A stretch of DNA of 6,141 bases from CAZWVR01 sp964637235 (lineage in GTDB: Bacteria > Bacteroidota > Bacteroidia > Bacteroidales > S143-33): the NCBI GenBank assembly GCA_964637235.1, contig CAZWVR010000117.1, positions 1 to 6,141 on the forward strand, given 5' to 3'. Below the pieces are notes generated by a model. That model ran no database searches and was not told the DNA's origin. It saw only the letters and a program-made list of their open reading frames with translations. Position 1 is the first letter of the stretch; each line of letters begins with the position of its first letter. The position numbers and the translations under genes are program-made. Shown piece by piece: positions 1-5,897 of the stretch.

Positions 1-1
1 A

Positions 2-520
2 ATAGAGACTGTTTTTCAATCTATTAATATACTTATTAATTCAGGATTTAAAAATTTTGAATGGAGAATAGCAGGCATATCGGAAAATGACTTAATAATG
101 AAAGTTGTTAAGAAATATTTAAAATCACAATTTCCATTATCAAACTATAAATTACTTGGTAATCTAAACGAAAGAGAACTAGCAGATAACTTATTAGCAT
201 CAGATTTATATGTAATGCCATCTCATATAGAAAACAGTCCGAATAATTTATGTGAAGCTATGATACTTGGATTACCATGCATTGCTACATTTGCAGGAGG
301 TACAGCATCTTTATTAACAGATAAACAAGATGGAATTCTTATACAAGATGGTGATCCTTGGGCCATGGCAGGGGCAATAAAAGAATTATATAAAAACAAA
401 AATTTAGCTAGAATGTATTCTGAAAATGCCTGGACAAAAGCTCATAAAAGACATAATAAAGAAAAAGTCGTGAGAGAATTAATAAATATTTATAGGTATA
501 TTATTGAAGAAAATAGATAG
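2..520 (+). CDS. GT4 family glycosyltransferase, C-terminal part (5' end outside the window)
   Basis: The reading frame is open from base 2 to the TAG at 518-520, giving 172 residues. The ATG at 98 is internal, because the frame upstream of it (ending ...WRIAGISENDL) already reads as GT4 sequence, so the true start lies before the window. What is visible is the sugar-nucleotide-binding C-terminal Rossmann half of a GT-B enzyme. It contains a GNLNERELADNLLASDLYV segment, then IENSPNNLCEAM with the canonical GT4 E-x7-E pair (E77 and E85 of the visible part), then GLPCIATFAGGTASLL, which contacts the donor in this family. The family transfers a sugar from a nucleotide donor to a lipid-linked acceptor at the cytoplasmic face of the inner membrane. 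The ENSPN form of the motif is common in GT4 enzymes of capsule loci. Donor and acceptor cannot be read from the sequence. The next gene starts 3 bases after the stop, which suggests one transcript and coupled translation. Confidence 0.93.
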   Translation: METVFQSINILINSGFKNFEWRIAGISENDLIMKVVKKYLKSQFPLSNYKLLGNLNERELADNLLASDLYVMPSHIENSPNNLCEAMILGLPCIATFAGGTASLLTDKQDGILIQDGDPWAMAGAIKELYKNKNLARMYSENAWTKAHKRHNKEKVVRELINIYRYIIEENR

Positions 521-523
521 CCA

Positions 524-1120
524 ATGAGATTTATATTAAAACTAATAAGATATATTATAAATAGAATAAAAACTATTTATAACAAAATACATAATAATAT
601 TGTATTTTATCGCGAGAATGTAAAAATTAATAATTACCATATAAATGGTAAAATATTTATCAATAATAAAGGTAGTATAAAAATAGGCAATAATTTTAAA
701 GCCAATTCTGGAAAAAATTACAATCCAATAGGTGGCGATACAATTTTACGACTTATTTGCTATAAAAATGCTAAAATAATAATTGGCGATAATGTGGGAA
801 TCTCTAATTCTACTATTTTAAGTAAAGACTCTATTATTATTGGAAATAATGTGCTTATTGGAGGTGGGTGTAAAATATGGGATACGGATTTTCACAGCTT
901 GGATTATACAATAAGGGGGACCAAAGCAGATGGAGTAAAAGCAAAGCATAAACCCATAATTATAAAAGATAATGCATTTGTAGGAGGAGGAACTCTTATT
1001 CTGAAAGGAGTAATTATTGGTAAAAAATCTATCATTGCGGCAGGTAGTGTTGTTACTAAATCAGTACCCGATGGTGAGGTTTGGGGTGGTAATCCTGCAC
1101 GATTTATTAGAAAAATTTAG
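524..1120 (+). CDS. Left-handed beta-helix (hexapeptide repeat) acyltransferase, probably a polysaccharide O-acetyltransferase
   Basis: This 198-residue protein has a basic, non-helical-repeat N-terminus (about 1-30) and then imperfect hexapeptide turns with the [I/V]-G-x-x pattern: IKIGNN near 52-57, IIIGDNVGIS near 85-94, IIIGNNVLIGGG near 104-115 and AFVGGGTLILKGVIIG further on. The segment IWDTDFHSLD at 118-127 holds the likely catalytic histidine, H124, as in the maltose/galactoside/Vat-type acetyltransferases. The end, GGNPARFIRKI, is the usual C-terminal motif of this group. Family members move an acetyl (or other acyl) group from acyl-CoA to a sugar hydroxyl or amino group, usually as a trimer. 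The locus points to decoration of a polysaccharide repeat unit; the position modified is unknown. The start at 524 lies 3 bases after the upstream stop, and no strong Shine-Dalgarno sequence is seen. A serine or sugar-nucleotide N-acetyltransferase is a less likely alternative. Confidence 0.92.
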   Translation: MRFILKLIRYIINRIKTIYNKIHNNIVFYRENVKINNYHINGKIFINNKGSIKIGNNFKANSGKNYNPIGGDTILRLICYKNAKIIIGDNVGISNSTILSKDSIIIGNNVLIGGGCKIWDTDFHSLDYTIRGTKADGVKAKHKPIIIKDNAFVGGGTLILKGVIIGKKSIIAAGSVVTKSVPDGEVWGGNPARFIRKI

Positions 1121-1125
1121 ATATG

Positions 1126-1143
1126 AAAAAAATGGCATTTTTT
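1126..1143 (+). repeat. A/T-only inverted repeat just after the acyltransferase gene
   Basis: Seven bases (AAAAAAT) are followed by GGC and then the exact complement ATTTTTT, 6 bases downstream of the acyltransferase stop. The hairpin ends in a U run, so it could be a feeble terminator or attenuator. However, its stem has no G-C pair and would be unstable, and long A and T runs are common in this DNA. The dyad itself is certain; any function is doubtful. The rest of the 1121-1240 gap is AT-rich, and I see no convincing promoter or small gene in it. Confidence 0.25.
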
Positions 1144-1240
1144 AAAAACTAAAACATCATATTAATTTAATAGATAATCCTAAAAATAGTTTCTGGTAAT
1201 TTAAAGATATTATCAGTATTAACTTACAATAATTGAAATT

Positions 1241-2677
1241 ATGAAATCAATTTTTGACATTAAAATAGCAATCTCTCTAATTATATTTACTATTATTATT
1301 TTTGGTATTGGATACATTTTGTTTGGAGTATATACAATAAATTTCTCATGGTTCTTTTCCCAGTTATTGGTAATTGTTTTTTTTGCCGTTGGCAGCTATG
1401 TATTTATCAGTAATACAAAAAATCTTTCAGAAAAAAAATTTATAAGACGAATATTCTTTTGGATTCTATTTTTTAATATTATTATTGTTTTTTTCAATTA
1501 CTATATTTTTATTAAAATTAATGGAATCCCATTTTTTGCAACTAATGACCCTTATGCATATTATACATGGGGAGAGCTTGTTGAAACTAATTTCAAACAA
1601 GGGAATTTTAATGTTTTGAATTTTTTCCCAAATGCTCCTATTTCTGATTTAGGGGGTAAAGTATATTATGGTGTTATTTATTATTTATTTGGCTGGACTG
1701 GAATAAAAATTATTATTGCAAGGCTTTTTAATGCATTATTTACTTCTTTGACTATAGTATATTTTTATAAAATAATTCGCTTTTTTAATGATGTTGAAGT
1801 TGCAAGGAGGGCGGCCATATTTTATATGTTTTTTCCTCTTTTTATATTACACGCAGGTATGAACTTTAAAGAGCCCTTTTTTATGTTTTTAATTATGCAA
1901 TCTATTTATCAATCACATAAGATATTCCTTGTTAAAAATTACTCAATGATTAATGTGTTTTTGTTAATAATTTTTATTTTATCAACGTTTTTCTTCCGAT
2001 CAGTAATAGGCCCTGTTTTAATATTTTCATTAAGTGGCTTAATTCTTTTTAATTTAAAAAATAAATTAAATATTATATCTGCTTCTATTATTGTAATTAT
2101 ATTTTTGACAACATTAGCTGCTTACCAAACTCTATTTAAATCAGATATTGAGTCTGCAACCAATATTTCTACTGAAAAATCTGTCAAATCTTTAGTTTAT
2201 CAGGCAAAGGGTTCAGGAACAGGAAAGTTGGTTGCTAATAATCTGATGAGTACTCCTGTAATGGCTGTTATAACTTTTATATCACCATTCCCAACAATTA
2301 TCCAAAAAAAATCACAAATGTATTCAGAACACCTGGGTGTAAATATTTACATTTCTCCAGCTATAATTAAAATATTTTTTGGTTTTTGGATGGCAATGGG
2401 TATTTATATTGTATTCAAGGAAACAATAAAACAGAACATTTTTATATTATTATTCTTTTTTAGTTATCTTGCTGTTATTGTTATTTCTTTAACTAGTTTT
2501 AAAATAAGGTATCAAATGCCTATTTTACCTTTTTTCTTATATTTTGCAACTATTGGTATGAAAAGTTATAAAAAATACTTCACAATGTTTTTATTATTTT
2601 TGCTAATAATGACTATTATAATTTTATATTATAATTATAAAAAAATTAGCAGTTTCGGTATTTTTATACCTTTATAA
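1241..2677 (+). CDS. Polytopic membrane protein, GT-C-fold glycosyltransferase-like (GT39/RgtA-type), possibly a polymerase
   Basis: The 478 residues are dominated by I, F and L and hold roughly 11-14 membrane segments, at about 8-30, 38-56, 70-91, 155-178, 189-205, 211-226, 236-252, 254-271, 278-297, 371-392, 400-418, 427-440 and 446-464. After the third segment comes a loop with NDPYAYYTWGEL (D103). This resembles the first extracytoplasmic loop of GT-C enzymes, where an acidic residue acts in catalysis. Two further patterns match those enzymes: a P199...KEPFFMFL stretch near 199-217 and a late R-Y-x-x-P motif (R423, Y424, P427). A more polar stretch at about 298-338 may be a loop outside the membrane. 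Known GT-C enzymes use lipid-phosphate-linked sugars on the outer face of the inner membrane. A Wzy-type polymerase remains possible, since no other candidate is in the window and such proteins diverge strongly. The gene is very AT-rich (about 25% GC over 1981-2160, hand count) and has no visible ribosome binding site. Confidence 0.85.
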   Translation: MKSIFDIKIAISLIIFTIIIFGIGYILFGVYTINFSWFFSQLLVIVFFAVGSYVFISNTKNLSEKKFIRRIFFWILFFNIIIVFFNYYIFIKINGIPFFATNDPYAYYTWGELVETNFKQGNFNVLNFFPNAPISDLGGKVYYGVIYYLFGWTGIKIIIARLFNALFTSLTIVYFYKIIRFFNDVEVARRAAIFYMFFPLFILHAGMNFKEPFFMFLIMQSIYQSHKIFLVKNYSMINVFLLIIFILSTFFFRSVIGPVLIFSLSGLILFNLKNKLNIISASIIVIIFLTTLAAYQTLFKSDIESATNISTEKSVKSLVYQAKGSGTGKLVANNLMSTPVMAVITFISPFPTIIQKKSQMYSEHLGVNIYISPAIIKIFFGFWMAMGIYIVFKETIKQNIFILLFFFSYLAVIVISLTSFKIRYQMPILPFFLYFATIGMKSYKKYFTMFLLFLLIMTIIILYYNYKKISSFGIFIPL

Positions 2678-2680
2678 ATA

Positions 2681-2708
2681 CAAAAATTTATTTTAAGCAA
2701 AAATTTAT
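2681..2708 (+). repeat. 11-base direct repeat filling the gap before the GT2 gene
   Basis: CAAAAATTTAT occurs at 2681-2691 and again, perfectly, at 2698-2708, separated by six bases (TTTAAG). The pair takes up nearly the whole gap between the membrane-protein stop (2675-2677) and the GT2 gene, and the second copy runs into the GT2 start codon at 2707. It may be a small local duplication or a recombination scar, or a chance event in low-complexity DNA. No Shine-Dalgarno sequence is present in this leader. Confidence 0.6.
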
Positions 2709-3564
2709 GAAACCTAACATAGCAATATTAATCACATCGCATAACAGGAAAAAAAAGACATTGGGATGTTTGGATGCTTTGTACAAACAAAGTCTGCCTT
2801 TTGATGTCTTTTTTGTAGATGACGGCTCTACAGACGGTACAAGAGAAGCTATTAGAAAACAATATCCACAAATAAATCTCATCCAAGGAACCGGAGAATT
2901 ATATTGGAATCAGGGGATGCGGTTGGCATGGGAAACAGCTATTAACAGAGGCGGATATGATTTTTATGTTTGGTTAAATGACGATACAATATTGAAAGAA
3001 AATGCGCTCCGGATTCTTTTAGATAGTTTCAAGGTTGCCCAAAAACGCACCAAACAAGATGCTATTATTGTCGGTTCTACACAAGACATACTAACAGGAA
3101 AGTTAACTTATGGTGGGAGAGTGATATATAATAAAATAAATTTCTTAGCAAGTAAACTTGTTTTACCGGGTAATGAAATAAAACCTATAAATACTTTTAA
3201 TGGAAATATTGTTTTGGTACCTCAATCAGTTGTTTCCGAAATTGGAATACTGGACAAATCTTTTCAACACGGATTTGGCGATATGGATTACGGGTTAAGA
3301 GCAAATAAAAAAAATATCCCCATATTTATTGCACCCGGTTTTTTGGGATACTGTTCCAGCAATACAATTGTAAGAGATTGGACAAATCCTAAAGTACCTT
3401 TCAAACAGAGATACAAAAGCTTAAATTCTCCTTTGGGATTACCATTGAAGCAATGGAAGATATATGTAAAACGGCATGCTGGCATATATTGGCCTATTAT
3501 GTATTTAAAACTAGTTTTCAGAGTTTGTTGTCCTGCTTTGTGGACACTAAAAAACAGGAAATAA
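2707..3564 (+). CDS. GT2 family glycosyltransferase (rhamnosyltransferase-like subgroup)
   Basis: This 285-residue protein has a GT-A fold. The N-terminus reads IAILITSHNRKKKTLGCLDAL (split here as IAILITSHNR, then KKKTLGCLDAL), followed by the nucleotide-binding VDDGSTDGT (D38, D39) and the metal-binding NDDT (N91-D92-D93). The acceptor-side segments are FNGNIVLVP near 164-172 and GFGDMDYGLRA at 189-199, whose D192 or D194 is the probable base. This layout is typical of inverting GT2 enzymes that transfer a sugar, often rhamnose, in O-antigen and capsule assembly; the donor here is not determined. No membrane segment is obvious, so it should act in the cytoplasm, possibly attached to the inner membrane through its basic, aromatic C-terminal tail. 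It starts 29 bases after the preceding gene. It is richer in GC (about 39% over 2821-3000, hand count) than the genes on either side, which suggests a separate origin. Confidence 0.94.
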   Translation: MKPNIAILITSHNRKKKTLGCLDALYKQSLPFDVFFVDDGSTDGTREAIRKQYPQINLIQGTGELYWNQGMRLAWETAINRGGYDFYVWLNDDTILKENALRILLDSFKVAQKRTKQDAIIVGSTQDILTGKLTYGGRVIYNKINFLASKLVLPGNEIKPINTFNGNIVLVPQSVVSEIGILDKSFQHGFGDMDYGLRANKKNIPIFIAPGFLGYCSSNTIVRDWTNPKVPFKQRYKSLNSPLGLPLKQWKIYVKRHAGIYWPIMYLKLVFRVCCPALWTLKNRK

Positions 3565-3585
3565 TCATGTACCACAATAAAGGAC

Positions 3586-3630
3586 ATAAGATAAGATAAA
3601 ATAAAATAAAATAAGATAAAATAAAATAAA
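3586..3630 (+). repeat. ATAAR pentanucleotide tandem repeat, nine units, upstream of a glycosyltransferase gene
   Basis: Nine perfect-length five-base units run without interruption. Their last bases are G,G,A,A,A,G,A,A,A, so units 2-5 (3591-3610) and 6-9 (3611-3630) are identical 20-base blocks. The tract lies in the 77-base gap between the GT2 stop and the ATG at 3642, ending 11 bases before that ATG. The downstream reading frame is closed by a TAA at 3627-3629, so the repeat is not translated as part of that gene. Tracts like this can gain or lose units by slipped-strand mispairing. Here that would change the spacing or structure of the leader rather than the reading frame. Whether it varies is unknown. 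Confidence 0.9.
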
Positions 3631-3641
3631 TATTTTGTAAA

Positions 3642-4730
3642 ATGGAACAAAAAAGAATAGTAATAATTCAACGATTTTTTCCGAACTTTAGAGAAGGATT
3701 TTTCGATAATCTTTTTTTAAGAGGAGATATAAAGTTAATAACTTATCCGAAATCTATCGGTAAAATTAAGGTTCCTTTAAATGTACAAGCAAAGAAATAT
3801 TTATATGTTCCTCTAAGTGTTGTGATAAATAAAAGTTATGTTCTTTTTATTTTTTTATTTTTTAGTTTAATTAGAAACAAACCATATTTTATAGTTACAG
3901 AAGGGGGATCCAATACTATTAATAATTTTTTTGTTTTGATTTATTGTAAACTATTTAAGTGTAAATATGCTGTATGGGATTTAGGAAAGTCATATAAAAA
4001 CTTTGGTGAATCTATCTTCAGAAGATTATACAATAAATTATACAAAATTATTATTAAGTACTCAGATTTTATTTTTACCTATAATTCTACTTCTGAAAAA
4101 TATTTCAGGGAGAGATATTCGGATAAAAGAATTTGTGTGTTGAATAATACTGTCGACACCAACAAAATAAGAAAAATAAAACAAGATATAGATTTTTTGA
4201 GGATAAAGGCAATGGAAAAGAGGTTCGAAGGATATAAATATCTGTATATGTATGTGGGAGCAATAAATAAAAATAAAAATCTTGAGAATTTGTTTAAAAT
4301 TCATTCTAAATTATCGGGTGATTATGCCTTAATCGTTGTTGGCGCGGGTGATGAAAAGTATATTGAAAAATTGCTTGACATTTATGATAAGAATATTTAT
4401 TTTGAAGGGTATAAAAATCTCGAAGAGTTAGCTTATTATTATAAGATTATTGATTTTGTAATACTACCTGGTTTGGGAGGCTTAACAATCCCTCAGTCAA
4501 TGGCTTTTTCAAAGCCTGTCGTTTGTTCTGGTGCAGACGGTACGGAAATAGATATGGTAAGGAATAAAATAACCGGCTATATCTATAATAATATAGAAGA
4601 TGCTGTAAACTTTATAACAACACAAACAAAGGAAAATTGGGAGAGAATGGGAAATACGGCAGAAACTTTAATTTATTCAAACTTTTCAATAGATAATATG
4701 GTGGATAATTTTTTCAGTTGTATCAAATAA
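3642..4730 (+). CDS. Divergent GT4-like (GT-B fold) glycosyltransferase lacking the usual E-x7-E pair
   Basis: This 362-residue protein has the two-domain length usual for GT4. The N-terminal half (IVIIQRFFPNFREGFFDNL) resembles acceptor-binding domains and includes a hydrophobic stretch near 60-78 that probably touches the membrane. The second domain starts near YMYVGAINKNKNLENLF (from about 203), where the basic residues K210 and K212 sit at the position of the donor-phosphate-binding R/K. A VVGAGDEKYIEKL strand-loop follows. The donor-site segment is PGLGGLTIPQSMAFSKPVV (from P276). Aligned on it, the two conserved glutamates fall on G277 and Q285. A PGxxGL version with neither Glu is known in some polysaccharide GT4 enzymes, so the protein may well be active, but its sugar cannot be predicted. 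The gene is AT-rich (about 26% GC over 4261-4440, hand count). It has no Shine-Dalgarno sequence; its leader is a pentanucleotide repeat. Confidence 0.9.
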   Translation: MEQKRIVIIQRFFPNFREGFFDNLFLRGDIKLITYPKSIGKIKVPLNVQAKKYLYVPLSVVINKSYVLFIFLFFSLIRNKPYFIVTEGGSNTINNFFVLIYCKLFKCKYAVWDLGKSYKNFGESIFRRLYNKLYKIIIKYSDFIFTYNSTSEKYFRERYSDKRICVLNNTVDTNKIRKIKQDIDFLRIKAMEKRFEGYKYLYMYVGAINKNKNLENLFKIHSKLSGDYALIVVGAGDEKYIEKLLDIYDKNIYFEGYKNLEELAYYYKIIDFVILPGLGGLTIPQSMAFSKPVVCSGADGTEIDMVRNKITGYIYNNIEDAVNFITTQTKENWERMGNTAETLIYSNFSIDNMVDNFFSCIK

Positions 4731-4731
4731 T

Positions 4732-4739
4732 TAACTTTG
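4732..4739 (+). promoter_or_regulatory. Possible Bacteroidota -7 promoter box (TAACTTTG)
   Basis: The eight bases match the TAnnTTTG -7 consensus of Bacteroidota primary sigma factor promoters and lie 60 bases before the next start codon. A TTG at 4718-4720 is too close (11 bases) for the usual spacing of about 19, and nothing better is seen. The box also overlaps a small dyad, ACTTT-GTGT-AAAGT (4734-4747), and AACTTTGT recurs at 4774-4781. An internal promoter for the last two genes is possible but unproven. Confidence 0.3.
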
Positions 4740-4791
4740 TGTAAAGTAATCTAAAAACGAACACATGGTAGCAAACTTTGTAAATGCGATT

Positions 4792-4796
4792 AGGAG
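4792..4796 (+). promoter_or_regulatory. Shine-Dalgarno-like AGGAG before the 4800 gene
   Basis: AGGAG lies three bases before the ATG at 4800, a shorter spacer than usual. It stands out because the other intergenic leaders in the window have no purine-rich GGAG core. It supports 4800 as the start over the next in-frame ATG at 4821, although the tight spacing makes the element uncertain. Confidence 0.4.
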
Positions 4797-4799
4797 TCT

Positions 4800-5888
4800 A
4801 TGAAAAAGAAAAAAATTTTGATGATAGTATCTCTGCCTCCTCCTGTACATGGCTCCAATGTAGTTAATAATTATATAATCAATAATAAAGTAATTAATCG
4901 ACGATATGAAATAGATGTTATCAATTATTCTTTTGTAAATCGGGTTGAAGAAATAGGTGGAATTGGTTTAAGGAAATTATTATTAATGTTTTATTACATC
5001 TTGCTGATTATAAAAAAAATACTATTTCACAGGCCAGACCTTGTTTATTTCCCTATTGTTCCTTACGGAGTTTCTTTTTTAAGAGATGCTTTGGTAGTTT
5101 TTGTAGTGAAATTATTCAGAATCCGATTAGTCTATCATTTGCACGGAAAGGGAGCAGTATTGTATTATAAAAAACTAAAATGGATTTATAATCATGTTTA
5201 TAAAAATGTTTCAGTTATTTGTTTAGCAGAAAAATTGACAAGCGATATCCCTTTTTACAAGGGAACCCCCTTTATTTTAAACAATGGGATTGAAAATCTA
5301 AACATTCCGAAAAAAATAAACCATCATGATATTCCGAATATTTTATATTTATCAAATTTTATAGAGAGTAAAGGTATCTTGGTTTTGTTAGAGGCTCTTG
5401 CCATTGTTGCTAAAGATTTGCCAAACAGTTTTACCGTTACATTGATAGGTGCTTATAGCAAACAAATTACTAAAACATTTTTGGAAAATAATATAAAAGA
5501 AAAAAAGCTAAATAAATATGTCAACTTATTGGGACCTAAATATAGAGAAGACAAGATTTCATATTTCCAAAATGCGGATATCTTTGTTTTTCCAACTTAT
5601 AATGATTGCTTCCCCTTGGTGTTATTGGAAGCTAGCCAATTTTCATTACCTTTGGTTTCTACTTATGAAGGAGGTATCCCTTCAATTATTCGAGACGGAG
5701 TAACCGGCTTTTTGACAAAACAAAAAGATGCAAGAGATTTGGCGGATAAATTAAAACTCTTAATTAGGGATAAAGAGTTAAGAATTAAAATGGGAGCAGC
5801 CGCAAAAAAAAGATTTGAAGAAAGATATACCTTAGAAAAATTTGAAGATAGTTTTTGTAACATTATAGACCAAATAATATATAAATAA
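4800..5888 (+). CDS. GT4 family glycosyltransferase
   Basis: The protein has 362 residues in a GT-B layout. The N-terminal loop PPPVHGSNVVNNYI (from about 13) is the glycine-containing acceptor/donor loop found at the start of GT4 enzymes. LVYHLHGKG near 109-117 is the conserved histidine region at the end of the first domain, and ILNNGIEN precedes the linker. The second domain begins with LYLSNFIESKGILVLLEAL, where K191 is in the usual donor-phosphate position. The donor site NDCFPLVLLEAS holds D269 in place of the first glutamate and E277 as the second; NECFPLVLLEA is the common form. GGIPSIIRDGVTGFL follows, then a helical C-terminus that folds back. The enzyme would add one sugar to a lipid-linked repeat unit in the cytoplasm; the donor is unknown. 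It lies 69 bases after the previous gene and 9 bases before the amidotransferase gene, so it is probably co-transcribed with the latter. Confidence 0.94.
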   Translation: MKKKKILMIVSLPPPVHGSNVVNNYIINNKVINRRYEIDVINYSFVNRVEEIGGIGLRKLLLMFYYILLIIKKILFHRPDLVYFPIVPYGVSFLRDALVVFVVKLFRIRLVYHLHGKGAVLYYKKLKWIYNHVYKNVSVICLAEKLTSDIPFYKGTPFILNNGIENLNIPKKINHHDIPNILYLSNFIESKGILVLLEALAIVAKDLPNSFTVTLIGAYSKQITKTFLENNIKEKKLNKYVNLLGPKYREDKISYFQNADIFVFPTYNDCFPLVLLEASQFSLPLVSTYEGGIPSIIRDGVTGFLTKQKDARDLADKLKLLIRDKELRIKMGAAAKKRFEERYTLEKFEDSFCNIIDQIIYK

Positions 5889-5897
5889 TGTAATTTT

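Noticed and set aside
98..520. ATG at 98 as the real start of the first gene
   Set aside because: The frame stays open to base 2 and the upstream residues continue the GT4 fold; 140 residues would be only half of a GT-B enzyme.
1126..1143. Rho-independent terminator after the acyltransferase gene
   Set aside because: The stem has only A-T pairs with a three-base loop, too weak for a confident terminator; it is kept only as a low-confidence inverted repeat.
2688..2882. Short - strand open frame over the GT2 start
   Set aside because: It is antisense to the conserved VDDGSTDGT region of the GT2 gene and shows no motif of its own.
3567..3599. Ten-codon open frame before the pentanucleotide repeat
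   Set aside because: It is very short, has no ribosome binding site and no sign of selection; most likely chance.
3288..3671. Open frame on the - strand rich in F, Y, I and L
   Set aside because: Its N-terminal part is simply the translation of the ATAAR repeat complement, and the rest lies antisense to the well-supported GT2 gene. No family signature is seen.
4062..4304. Short - strand open frame
   Set aside because: It is antisense to the 3642 glycosyltransferase, with composition expected from AT-rich DNA and no recognisable domain.
5518..5703. Open frame on the + strand in another phase
   Set aside because: It overlaps the donor-binding domain of the 4800 glycosyltransferase, which has clear family motifs; this is a shadow frame.
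5663..5863. Open frame on the - strand
   Set aside because: It is fully antisense to the C-terminal part of the 4800 glycosyltransferase and has no motif support.
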